A stretch of 64,000 bases of DNA. Origin: Terana coerulea. Lineage: Eukaryota; Basidiomycota; Agaricomycetes; Polyporales; Phanerochaetaceae. A program made the position numbers and the translations under genes. Under the pieces are notes generated by a model. It made no database searches. It worked only from the letters and a program-made list of their open reading frames with translations, and had not been told where the DNA came from. Location of the stretch: NCBI GenBank assembly GCA_024811115.1, contig JAKOGH010000835.1, forward strand, positions 186,001 to 250,000, written 5' to 3'. Positions 22,932 to 33,748 of this stretch are shown here, piece by piece (positions within the stretch are counted from its first letter, which is position 1; the number at the start of each line of letters is the position of its first letter).

Positions 22932-24658
22932 ATGGCACCTCTCACCTCAAGTATTTGCGTCAGATGCTCGCAAGCGTTCGAATGGCTCTCCGGTATCTCC
23001 TTCGTCTCCAAGCTCCTGATCTTCGTGGGCTTGGTGTTCGCGGTCATCCACTACCAACTCTCGTGTCCCCGCAAGCTCCGTCATCTCAAGCGCGTCTCCC
23101 CATACAAAACACTTTGGTCTTATGCAATCCGCGAGTCTGTGGACCAGCGCATCCGGCGGCTCATTCTTCCCTTCGCGGAACAAGGTGAAGGAGCTGTCGC
23201 CGTTTACATGCTGGGCAAGTGGGGCGTGCACCTCCTCGATCCGCATGTAAGTATCTCTCGCCCTGTTATCCGTCACACAATGAGAATCTTACTGTGTCTG
23301 CTAGCTGATCCGCACGGTCTGCCTTAACGGTGACCGATTCCCCAAGAAGAAACTATCAGGAACACCTGCACTTCACGTTCCTCAGCGGCCCCAACGTCGT
23401 ATTTTCCAACGGCGAACAGTGGAAGCGTCATTCCGCGTCCGTCAAAGCTGCCTTCGACCGCGACATTCCTGTCCACATCTTCGCCGATCTCGCCACGGAA
23501 GTGTTTGACCGCATCGGCCACGGTGGAGTGCACCGATGGACGGAGCTCATGCAGGTCAGCGTCTACATCGCATTCTACGGGTAACGCGATGCTGATGTTT
23601 CTGCGCAGCGGTACACGCTCGATGTCGTCGGCAAAGCGGCGCTCGGCCACAACTTCGACGCCATGGCCGCCTCCCCCGGCTCCGAGCTCTCCTTCGTCAG
23701 CCACTTCAACCGCGTCATGTCCGGCATCGCGACGCCCGCGCGGCTCATGTTCCCGGTCCTGGACACGCTCTTCCCCCGGCAGGCCGTCATCGAGGACCTG
23801 AACTCGCTCAACGCACGCTACGATGCGCTCCTGCAGGAGAAGCGAGGGAAGCCGGGGCGGGACATCCTCAGCTACCTGCTCGAAGACGCGTCCTTATCGC
23901 ACGAGGAACTGCGCTCCAACCTGTCCATTTTGTTTTCCGCGGGTCATGTACGTAGCCTCCCTCACTTCGTCAAACTCTCGTACTGAGCCATCATTTCCTA
24001 GGATACCACTTCGGGCGCGCTCTCGACCGCCGTCTACTACCTCGCGCGCCACCCGGCCCTCCAGGCGCTTGTGCGCGACGAGGTGCGCTCCGTGCTCTCG
24101 GCGTCCGACGCGGAACCCACGCTCGCGCAGCTGAAGGCCCTGCCCCTCCTCGACGCGACCATCAAGGAGGCGCTCCGCATCAACTCGCCCATCTCGCTCC
24201 TCCCCGCGCGCGTGTGCGCCGAGGCCGCCGTGCTCGCGCTGCCGGACCACCGTGCGGCGTACGCGATCCCCGCCGGCGTGCCGATCGTGCCCAACGTCTA
24301 CGCCGTGCACCACCACGCCGGGCTGCACCCCGACGAGGCGCGCTTCGACCCCTCGCGCTTCCTCGCGGCGCCGTCCCCCGCGCTGCAGGCGATCCCTGGG
24401 ATGGGCGGCACGGCGCTCGTGAAGACGGGCGCGTTCATCCCGTTCGGCACCGGCCCGCGGCAGTGCACGGCACGCCAGTTCTCGCTGTTCGAGCAGCGGA
24501 CGCTGCTCGCGATGCTGCTTGCGCGCTACGAGTGGGCGCTCCCGGAGAGGTCCGAGCACGGCGACAGGCTGCACAATGAGTTTGGGGCGTTTGGGCTGAG
24601 CATCCCGCATGAGCTGGACATGGAGTTCAGGCTTTTGGAGGCTGAAGAAGAGGCTTAG
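22932..24658 (+). CDS. Cytochrome P450 monooxygenase
   Basis: ER-anchored haem-thiolate monooxygenase. The N-terminal membrane anchor is at about residues 19-40 (SGISFVSKLLIFVGLVFAVI). The I-helix motif AGHDTTSG crosses an intron at 23,949-24,001, the ExxR motif is in IKEALRINSP, and the haem loop is PFGTGPRQC, so all catalytic signatures are present. Introns are seen near 23,250-23,305, 23,553-23,608 and 23,948-24,001. One frame change near 23,345 (between NGDRFPK and HLHFTFLSGPNVV) is needed to join exon 2. The substrate is unknown. It is divergent from the module genes, with the amine oxidase gene converging from the other side, and could belong to the same oxidative cluster. Confidence 0.85.
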
Positions 24659-25153
24659 TTAGGACTTATCTCGACTGTGTATACTCGTTATAATCCCTCC
24701 CGCGCGTATTCTACTGTATGCTATTACTCACTTGGCCACTGCCGCAACAATGCTATCGCGAGCTACATGAATAATGCCCTCTGCAAGCGAGCAAGCCTTT
24801 CATGTTGGATGTCCTCACCCTGCAAGTTGTGGAGTCTTCTGCCACGAATTAGCAAGAGATGTATTTAGCTTAGTGACTTGAAGCTCCCAGTGACGCACGT
24901 ATAATCTGTGCAAGAGGTTGCTAGCGTCCTTCGTCACGCCAGCTGGCCTAGCGAACGAACTCTACAATATTCTAGCACCTTACCATTCAGAGTTACTTTG
25001 CGCACGATACTGATGCATTGAAAACATTGACAAGAAATCAGTTGGTATTACACAAGAGAGGCTGAGGAGAAGTACACAAGACAAGGAAGCACATTCAAGG
25101 ACGCGGCGCTGAAACTACACGGAGCTACAGCTGGGGAGCTTGAAGCTCTCGGT
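24659..25153. other. Convergent 3' region, P450 and amine oxidase
   Basis: AT-richer 495 bp between two stop codons facing each other. No gene or repeat is seen. It presumably holds both transcript ends. Confidence 0.4.
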
Positions 25154-27856
25154 CTAGGGAGGCGCGGTCTTACCGTGCGTCTGCCCGCCGATGATGACGA
25201 CCGCCTCCAACAGGCGGGTGTCCCACTCCTCCGACGCGCCCCAGAGGTCCGTGAACTTCTTGATGATGTCCTCGTTCGGGTTCGGGTTCAGCTCCGCGTG
25301 CGCGATGAGCATCCCGAACACGGAGCGCCACGCCGAGTTGAGCGCGCCCGCGACCCATCTGCACCACGCACACATGAGCAACAGACCCAACAGAAGGAAA
25401 CAAAGAGGGCGCACCCGTGGAACGTCGACGTCGCGTCGCCCGCGAAGTGGACCCGCTGGTGCTTCGACGCCGGCTGCGTCACATACGGGTAGTTGTACTT
25501 GAACTGGCCCGGCCCGAACTGGCAGAACGCGCCGAGCTGGAAGCTGTCGCGGTAGAAGTCCCACGGGTAGTAGTCCTCGAGCTCGGCCCAGAGCATGTCG
25601 ACGTCGACGCGGTGCAGTTTCGCGAGGTTGCGCATGAGCAGGTCGAGCATCACGCGCTCCTCGGGCGAGTCCTTGCCCTTCATGAGCCCGCCGAGCCGCT
25701 GCGAGTCCTGCATGCCGTTGTACGACGCGATCATGCAGTTCGACTTCTGGCCCTTGGCCCGGTGCGAGTCGTCTGGGCCGTAGCTTCAGAATACACAGTC
25801 AGCGAGACGTTGACATGCGCGCATATAAGGGAACGTACGAGGGATAGACGACGTCCCGGATCGGCATATCCGTTGACGACTGCCCACCGACGATCCCGAG
25901 ATCCTCCCACCACGGCTTCTTGAACTGCATGCCGACCTTGACGCTCGGCGTGTACATCAGCTCGCGGATCGCGTTCTTCTGCCCGTAGTTGAGTCCGGCC
26001 TTGTCGAGGTCGACCATGCGCAGGCACGCGAAGGACATGGTGCTGATCACGTTCGAGTACTTGCGCGTCGTGACGCGCTGCGCGCGCGGGTTCGGGTTGT
26101 CGCGCCCGTCGAAGGTGACCGTGATGCTGTTCCCGTCGTCCGTCTCCTCAATGATCGTCACGCGTTGGTAGAGCTCCGGCTTGGTCTTGATCCGTTCCGT
26201 CATCGCGCGGTGGACGACCTCGGAGCCGCCGCTGCACAGCACACAGGTGAGCACACGGACGCATGGTATCAGAAACAGACACGCACTCGAGACAGAACCA
26301 GTCGATGGTCTTGCCCTTGAAGTTCGGGTCCATGAACACCAGCGACGCGAGCACCGTCTCCGGTCAGGGACTCGTCCAGCAGGCCCGTCCGCGACTCGGC
26401 CGCCTCGAACCAGCTCACGACGTCCGCCGGGTACTTGAGCACCTGCGTCAGGTACGTCCGCACCGAGTACGCGTCGTAGTCCATGAGCTTCTTATACGCC
26501 ACCTCGAACGTGTGGTCGACGAAGAGCTGGCGCATCGGCGCGAGCGCCTCGTCCCACATCTGCGAGCTGCCCTTCGCGACGTACTCCGCCGGCACGTTCC
26601 CGCCGTTCGACTGCGAGACCTTGAAGATGTCGTCCGCGCCCTGGGCCTTCGCGTTCTCCGCCTTGGTGACGGTGATGTCGTTGTAGCACATGAATGCGTT
26701 GTCGTTCCCGCGGATGTACGGGATGAAGAGCTCGGGCATGCCGAGGCGGTTCCGGACGAGGTCGAACGTGCGCTTCATGAACGTCGTGTTGGGGTAGCGC
26801 ATGGCACCGACATCTGCGTTGCCCGGAAGTTAGCGAGAGCGGGGTGACGTGCATACAGGGATAGTGGGATCATACCATAGTATTGGTATTTGCCTTGGTT
26901 CTTCGGGAAGTAGTGAGTGTACAACCGGCCGCCAACCCTCCCAGACCCCTCCATGATCTCGTAGTTGATGCCGAGAGAATCCAACATCATCGCAATGTAC
27001 AGGCCGCATACTCCAGCGCCAATGATGCCGACGGGAAGATTTTTGAGAGGAGGCGGAGGGTTGTACGGCGGCGGACGCGTAGGATAGGGCTCGCCGGGGC
27101 GGATGTAGCGATCGAGGAAGTCTTGGATTGCTTGTTTGCCTTGCTCGGTCAAGGCGCCTGTGCCGGTGTCCACCTCCGGCTCGGGTTGAGTCTCGATGCC
27201 GTAGACGGAGTGGATGGTGAGGACGAGGTCGTCGAAATTGCCCTGCCCGGGTTGGGTGTGGGTCGCATCCTCCACAAATATCTACGGGAAATATTGGAGT
27301 CAGCCATGGGGTGTGTGCGCTGGACGTAAAGCATGCGTACGACGGCTGTCATGTAATCCGGCAGTTCCGCTGGCGCATCGTCAGGCTTGTTGGACTGGAT
27401 TGCGCGCGGTCAGTAAAAAAATGGTTGCTTCAAACTATGCCACACGCACGATGAGAGGACGAAACGCTTGACTCGCGTGCTTCGGGTCTTCAAGCCTTCT
27501 TCCGGAGAGGGCTCTCTCATTCGAGTAGTAGATGCTGAGCGTCAGGGGGATGTCTTCATCTTGAGGGACGAACGTGACTTGTTGCGCGCCGGAGTCGATG
27601 TCGAACAGGGTCTGGTTACGAGACTGCCACTTGTTGGTCAAGTACCTTGTCTCGGTGTCCCCGAACTGAGGCCATTGAATGGCAACGAGCTGGTTGTAGT
27701 CCCGCCGGCTGACCTGCACTACCGTCACTCCCCGAAGTTATACAGAGTCACATATGAAGTGCTTACCGCTGAGATGGTTGTGAACCAGCCCGTCGGCAGG
27801 TCCAGCTTGAAGCTGCTGCCGTCTTTGGAGGTGAGGGCGGGTCGGCGAGTTGGCAT
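25154..27856 (-). CDS. Module + flavin amine oxidase (L-amino-acid oxidase-like)
   Basis: Exon 1 (MPTRRPALTSKDGSSFKLDL then PTGWFTTIS) and exon 2 (VSRRDYNQLVAIQWPQFGD...LTLSIYYSNERALSGR) form the shared module. It ends with IFVEDATHTQPGQGNFDDLV. Then comes a Pro-rich hinge (RPPPYNPPPPLKNLP) and the FAD-binding fold: VGIIGAGVCGLYIAMML (GxGxxG), an acidic MEGSGRVGGR, DVGAMRYPNTTF, and the C-terminal flavin motif RVHFAGDATSTFHG, then WVAGALNSAW. Such oxidases deaminate amino acids or amines, releasing H2O2 and ammonia. The substrate is not readable. One extra G near 26,360 breaks the frame before TVLASLVFMDPNF. There is no signal peptide. H2O2 production beside the DyP-like genes suggests a functional link. 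Confidence 0.85.
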
Positions 27857-27904
27857 GCTCGAGGTTCAGTGGTAAGGACTGTCGACGCGTTGAAGCCCAG
27901 CCCG

Positions 27905-27915
27905 TTGCATATATT
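27905..27915 (-). promoter_or_regulatory. TATA-like box of the amine oxidase gene
   Basis: On the minus strand aatatatgc lies about 55 bp upstream of the start at 27,856. Only spacing and composition support it. Confidence 0.3.
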
Positions 27916-27919
27916 TCCG

Positions 27920-28509
27920 CACGGCATCTCTCGCTAACTGTCAAAAGCAAGTGAGCGGCTCGAAGGAATGGAAAGATTCATGAAATCATACAGTCAGCTG
28001 AAAGACCCCTAAGACCCCGCATTCAGAGAGCTGGATCTAGGGTCATTCGCAGATCTGATTGCGCCGAGTAAGAGAGCTCTTCCTGTCAACTTTCTGTGTC
28101 ACGACCCAGCGGGCGGTGGGAATACTCTGTGGTGGCATCAACGACGCGGGAGTACCGTGGCCGATGCATGGAACGTGGAAGCGTACGACCTCCCATGTCG
28201 CATTCCTTCCCGGATTTAAACATCATACGTCGGCAAACCACCTAAGCCGAACGCGAATGTCATGACAGAGTCGTAGCCTGGAAATTGGAGTCGGCCTGAA
28301 TATGTCAGTCGGAGTTTCGCTGCGGCCGACGTCCTACAACCATTATAATGGAAGCATATGAGCAAGATTGTAACGACATTGAAAGGATGAGCAGATGTAC
28401 CTCAGCTCACTCGAGGCAGATGAATAGCTTTAGGAGCGTGGGCCGATGACGGTGAGGGAAAGAGAGGTAGGCGCCGACGGTCTGTCGGGATTTAGAAACT
28501 GGCAGCGGG
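27920..28509. other. Intergenic, amine oxidase to F-box B copy
   Basis: No gene is recognised. The last about 100 bp already align with the 5' flank of F-box B on the opposite strand, marking the outer limit of the inverted duplication. Confidence 0.4.
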
Positions 28510-29308
28510 ATGATGCGTTGATGCGCCATCATGAGTGTAGCGCCCACAGGGATGCATGCTAGCTTGCTTGTGCTTTGCGGCTTCGTGGCGTTTGAGTCGA
28601 CCACCATACCGCTCAACAGCAATTTCTCCATGGACCCACCCATCGTTTCGACTGAGCCTCTCTCTCTTGAACCCATCCTCAATTTATTCATTCAGCCCTC
28701 CCGTAAAGAAGCACCCCACCTCCCACTCGTGCTGCTCGACCTGATCTTTGAGCCACTGTTGAAGGACCACAACAGTCTGGCATCGTGCGCTCGTGGCAAG
28801 CGTTCTTATCCACGCGCATGTATACGCACATACTCGTCGGCGAGATTTCGAGGACAGGGTCGATGGGGACCTGTGCCACAAGTCTAGAGAAGTTGTCGAA
28901 TATGTTAGCAGCCTTCCCAGAGGTGTGTGGGGTGGTCTGGACGCTTCGCGTGTCATGGCCCTGCAGCATGCAACTATTGAACGGAATGCTTAGCAAGCTG
29001 CCTCGCGCACACGCCATCAGCCTCTGGTCGACATACAGGCAAAAACTGCCGGACAAAGAAATCGCGAGTGCGCGGGACGTTGGTCCCGGAGACATCGTTG
29101 GGGACAGTCGACCATCTTCTAAACATATCACGACATTCCCTCTTCTACAAAGCGAGTGTGGTGTTCCATACACAGGCTCGCTTCTATGGGGAGTTCATCG
29201 AGCGCTTCGGGCACACCCACGCGCTGGAAATCCACTGCGGTCACCTCGCTTATGGCCTTGTTCCGCCAAATCATCACGACAGCTTGCGCCCTGCTGTTGT
29301 TGACGTGC

Positions 29309-29380
29309 TCCATACTCCTATCTTCACCCATATGCCACGAAAGTAATACTTCTATCTTTACCCATATGCCACGAAAGTAA
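29309..29380 (+). repeat. Tandem 33 bp direct repeat
   Basis: Two adjacent near-identical units, actcctatcttcacccatat... and acttctatctttacccatat..., each end in gccacgaaagtaa. They mark the left edge of the insertion in the F-box B copy. Confidence 0.7.
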
Positions 29381-30199
29381 GTAAACTACTTACCCTGAGT
29401 CTACCGTCTGGCCATCCCCCGCCTGAATCACTAGGTATATGTAGGCCTACTTACTCCAGTTTGATTTACTCGTCCCCAGGTCTCTCCGGGCTCACCCACA
29501 AGCTTTGATCCGCTTCGTCGAGCCGCAGGCTCGCTGGCAGCCTCTGTCGCTGTCTGAACTCGGACTCGGAGTCCCGGTCCAGCCCGCCGTGCCCATCGAA
29601 TCCCTCGGAGCCTCGGGCGGTGTCCGATGATATGTTCCGTTTTTTAAGACCATAGCTACATGCTGCTGTTGGATTCTACTGTGTGTATGTACACTTCAGA
29701 ATAAATAACTAGCCATCTCGCAGCCGGCAACTTTGCTCAATGTCAGTCTGAGCTACTTTCTGGAGCGAAGCGAAGGGACCTCTTCCTTCGCTGATCCGGC
29801 ACTGAGTACTGAGTACTGAGTACTGATGTCCGTCCCAGTCCGGCTTACTTGTCTGAGCCTGTCTGACTCTTAATCCTCGGAGCTTCTGGCGATGTCAGAT
29901 GTGCGTTCCGGCCTGGTACGCCACTACTGTCAATTGTTTTGCGATCTCTTGCGCATGTCGTCTGCTGCATCCCAGTGCATATATATACCAGCTTCGTCTC
30001 CCCTGTTTGCGCTGACACCGGCAGCTCTCTATTTATTCAATTTGCTTTAGTATTAGTGATAACATTATGACCCATCAGTAGCCATTGCAGTAACCTCGCA
30101 GCAGACACCAACACCCTGGTAGCAAGCAACCTCGCCCAACGCCACCCTAGCCCAACGCCAGGCTAGACTCCTCCCCAGAGCGAAGCGAAGGCGCCTCTG
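29320..30199. mobile_element. Unclassified 880 bp insertion in F-box B copy
   Basis: Alignment with intact F-box B breaks after catactcct and resumes after gtattcct, so the segment is an insertion with an imperfect duplication (tactcct/tattcct). It contains gagcgaagcgaagg twice (near 29,763 and 30,176), a triple gagtact, a TATA-like tatatata near 29,990 and a putative aataaa near 29,700. It has no long open frame and no clear terminal inverted repeat. A solo LTR or other non-coding element would fit. The class is unresolved. Confidence 0.45.
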
Positions 30200-30807
30200 T
30201 ATTCCTGAAGCTGATCATGTGATGGCTGCTAACGCGGCCTCTCTACTTTCAGCACTCGCTCCCGGGTCATTGTGCTTTCTACATACTGGCGGCCTTGACC
30301 CTCCGTTCCTCAACCGGGTACTCAGCAAAGCCGGAGAAAACCTCAAAGCCCTTGCGTTGGTGAGCCCCGGCTGGCTTATAGGTAAGTAAGTCTGTTAATG
30401 TCTCTTTGTTTGGATATTGCTTAATAACTGCGAAGATTGGGAAGATATCAACCTATCAACATGCCCAAATCTCCAGCTCGTGCGGCTTGATTTCTCTTCA
30501 TTCGGTGTCATAGGGATCCTCTGGAATCTCACCGCCCTGAAGAACCAAACGCCCGGTATCTCTGTTTGCATCCTCCAAGGGCCGTATCAGCTGTCCGATA
30601 TCTCGTCTTCGAAGTGGAGAGAAATACAAGACCTATTATTGTCTTTCCCCTAACCTTCGCACCTTGGCCGTCAATATGAGTCAACTGAGCAGTCGCTACC
30701 GACCGCCGGTATTAAAGAGGAGGCTAGCGGCCGTAGGGCTGCCGGAGTTGACGCGTCGTGGGACACTCATGTTTATTGGCGAGCTAGGGTCAGTGTTTTT
30801 GCTATGA

Positions 30808-31320
30808 CATCTCCGCTGCTACTTATGTTTTTACTTCTGCCAGCCCCCATCATGTTCTTGCCCTGCTGACGTGGAAAATCTATTGCAACTTGGAGAGACC
30901 GAGCGATGATGATCACTGTCATTGCCCTCAGCGGACCTCCCACGCTATGTAGTCTGAATGCTGGGAGCGTGTCTTGTAACACAAAGCAAGCACAGGTGTA
31001 ACAGATGCCTCTTGTTTTTTTCTTTCTTACCCTAAGAAAGAAAAAAGAAAGAAAAGGCAGACTAAATGCAACTTCAGCAATTACTTCAGGTGTCCCGCTG
31101 CCTAACATATCCTATAAACTCGCCATATCGTTGTCACGAAGTCTTATGCATGCGTCTAAAAGAAATTGTCAAAAATGGTCCCGCTTTATTTCACCACCAG
31201 AACCGAACAGTGCTATCCTTGATCTGGCCGCGGGTCAAGCAGCCGTGTGTGTTGGCAAATGTCCAAATAAGGTGACTCATCCACATTATTTCCCTTGTTG
31301 TTATGGATTGTAGGGGCAAT
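30808..31320. other. Intergenic with a 14 bp-stem hairpin
   Basis: No gene is seen. At 31,015-31,047 the sequence ttttttctttctta-ccc-taagaaagaaaaaa forms a perfect 14 bp stem with a 3 nt loop, followed by further gaaa repeats. Confidence 0.5.
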
Positions 31321-31326
31321 AAGCAG

Positions 31327-31496
31327 ACTACGAAGCGTCCGGGGTGGGCGAAGGAAGACTGCCTGATTGCCACTAGGACTAGGAGGAAGCTGAACACCCT
31401 CGCCGCCGAGAAAGGACCATTCGTGACCGGTGTGAGCCCAGACAAGCCAGCGAAGCACACGAAACTGCTGAGAAGGTTGGTGAACTCTTGAAACTC
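31327..31496 (+). pseudogene. Chimeric DyP relic
   Basis: The frame reads KRPGWAKEDCLIATR, matching QRPEWAKDGSLIATR of the central DyP exon. It then reads FVTGVSPDKPAKHTKLL, matching FMTGVNPEKPVEHTTFL of the last DyP exon. In intact copies these two segments are more than 700 bp apart, so an internal deletion joined them. It lies between the two broken F-box copies of the right arm. Confidence 0.7.
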
Positions 31497-31499
31497 CGA

Positions 31500-31902
31500 G
31501 TTTTGTGATGAGATAAGAAGGTAGACAATCCTGTGATCGTTCTCGGCTCACTGGCAATTCAACGTAAGCATGTAAATCGTACTCAATCTATACTACACGC
31601 TGCAAGCTTTACTTAGCTCATAAACGCGTTTCATCATCTCTGTCTGGCTCACAGCGTTGGTCCATGAAACACAAGCGTGTCACACCATAGCAATCTAACG
31701 AAACAGAACGAAGGATGAGTCCTTTGGATTTCTCACGCCACAAAATTCAAAACCTGTTTTTGGTTGTTATTCCCACGGACGCTTGGAGACGCTGAGTCTA
31801 CGAGGGCGGCTCTTTGTCGGACCACCATCCCGAGCGACCTTTAAACGACCTCTCAGAACCCTCCACAACCACCAATCTGCTTGCTTCCGCTTTAATCTCA
31901 AG
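31500..31902. other. 5' flank of F-box A copy
   Basis: No gene is seen. The final part is the upstream region of the F-box A copy. The long frame there opens before the ATG at 31,903 but lacks conserved coding content. Confidence 0.4.
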
Positions 31903-32792
31903 ATGCCAAGATCGAAAATTCTCCTGGACTCGTTGCCTGAGGAGCTTCTGGACATGATCCTCTACCACTGTTTCTACGTCCCCTCATCCTGCTTTTTCGA
32001 GGACCACATCCCACCCGAACCCGACACCGAATTTGAGAGCCGCCCGCCTTCGTTCGTTGGGGACATCCTTTGTGTCTGCAAGGACTGGCATCGCCTCGGC
32101 AAAATCCACCTCTACCGTTCCGTCTGCATCCGCACGGGCTCCCACGCACGCGTAGTCGCCCAGCAGGTGAAGGCTAACTCTGCCACGCTTGGCCGCGCCT
32201 TACGAAATCTGAGACTTGAGGGAGGATATGGAGATGACCTCTTCATCATTGCGAAGTATGCTCAAAACTTGCACGCGGTATACATATCAACGCTCTACCC
32301 GCCACTCGGTTATTACGGAGGTCTGCGTTTTGCGGTCCCGCGTATGCATCCAGTACAAGTATACATCCACAGTCGGGATACAAATCGAGGCGGGCACGGA
32401 GAGTTACTTGCGTTAACCCGGTCATTGGTTGAGCAGTCGTCTGCGTTGGTGGGTACTCATAACGTGTACTGCAAGCTACATCACTAACGCCTGCGGACGT
32501 GGATAGAACTTTGTATACATCGTGAACATTGATGCCGACTTGTCTGAACCATTGATAGAGGCTTTCAAGTCAGCGCCTTCGCTTCAGACAATCTCAATGG
32601 ATTGCTGTATTCTCACCCGAGACACCAGTCTGCAGGCTGTGCGTCGCATATGCTAGTCATCGAGTCTCCGAAAAATCATCGCTCGGAGAACCACCAAGTG
32701 CAACTCCGACCACGTCAGTCAGCCCTATCCTGAAAAAGTCGCTGACCTCATTGAGGTTCGGCCAGTTGCTGCCCCTCATGCTGCTAGTATGT
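31903..32792 (+). pseudogene. F-box A copy with premature stop
   Basis: A mirror copy of F-box A: MPRSKILLDSLPEELLDMIL, CVCKDWHRLGKIHLYRSVCI, VVAQQVKANSATLGRALRNL, an intron of about 60 nt ending at gatag near 32,512, then NFVYIVNIDADLSEPLIEAF and SLQTISMDCCIL. At 32,654 the codon equivalent to CAG (Gln in RMCQSSSLRK) is TAG, so the conserved SSSLRKIIARRTT end is not translated. It could still make a truncated protein that retains the F-box. Confidence 0.75.
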
Positions 32793-33748
32793 GATTCAAG
32801 CCGATGTGTTCTATCTGAGTTACTTACTATCTGCTTAGAGGACCGGCTACACTGAACATACAGTAGCGGATCAGGAGAGATGCCGTTACAGCGATGTCCT
32901 GCTTCTATTTGAAGATAAGGAGTGATCGTGACCAGAGACGCAACTATTAACATCAACTTTTCGTATGGGAGTGCATGGCTTAGTGCGCGTCATGGTACTT
33001 GCTACCCATTATTTATTGTTCTCAGTTTCTGTATGATGCGATGTGAGTCAAGATGGCTCGTGCATGAAAAGACTGATGCACCAGTGCGTGATAGAGCAAG
33101 ATTGATTTGTAATGTTCCCTCATTGTGCGTACGCGATTGATCAGCTGTACAGTGCATATCAAGCGTTTGACGTGGGCATTGCGGAGTTATGATTTGAGTT
33201 GTCGCCACCATATCTTCCATGCTTCGGCTAGGTTCTCAGGCCTTGCACACAGGGAAGCCGGATACATCTCCACAAACCCGAGGCCTGGTCGAGGGAATTC
33301 TCTCAGACAATTGGAAGACATAAGGTCTCATTCACCGTTGGAGGATTTGATCGTGATGGATGACAGCATTCAGGGTCCTATATGAAGTGAGTACCAGAAC
33401 GAGCCTGCAACATTCATCCAGCTAACTACTTGATCACAGTGATTCGGAGTCAAGCCCTCGCCGAGTGATTGGCACGCTTGGGAGCCGGAGTCTCCGGATG
33501 TACGGCTCATGGTGCAACCAATACTTATCAAAGGCTACAGCTTGCCTTCGCGGTCTGCGCTCGCGTTCCACATCTTTTAAGGCCCTCGACCTGCTTCTCA
33601 ACTGCACGTCCCACCCACCACAAAAGTGATTCGCCTAGATGCCACCGTACGCCCTCTGTCGTGTCCGCGTCATGTGCCGCCCTGACTGCTCTGCAGACCG
33701 TCTGCTCCTCCGGGCTGGAGTTCGCCGCCAGGCCCGCCACCGCTCGTC
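32793..33748. other. Upstream region of DyP2
   Basis: No conserved gene is seen. The plus frame from 33,469 overlaps the DyP2 start in another frame and becomes a shadow of its Pro-rich tract. Confidence 0.35.

Larger units (their letters stand above)
28510..30807 (+). pseudogene. F-box B copy, broken and interrupted
   Basis: A mirror copy of F-box B (4330-5801): CGFVAFE near 28,580, APHLPLVLLDLIFEPLLKD, RSWQAFLSTRMYTHILVGE, RVSWPCSMQLLNGMLSKLP, HALEIHCGHLAYGLVPPN, then after an insertion SLLSALAPGSLCFLHTGGLD (30,240-30,300), and finally CPNLQLVRLDFSSFG to GELGSV, stop at 30,807. The reading frame changes near 28,785, near 29,190 and again at LSFP near 30,650. About 880 bp of unrelated DNA splits it at 29,320. 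It is clearly non-functional, unlike the left-arm copy. Confidence 0.8.

Noticed and set aside
23894..24610. 238-codon minus-strand frame in the P450
   Set aside because: It is Arg/His/Ala-rich shadow sequence. The plus strand carries the P450 I-helix, ExxR and haem motifs.
29800..29825. Triple gagtact as a CRISPR-like or satellite array
   Set aside because: There are only three adjacent 7 bp units with no spacers, and they lie inside an insertion.
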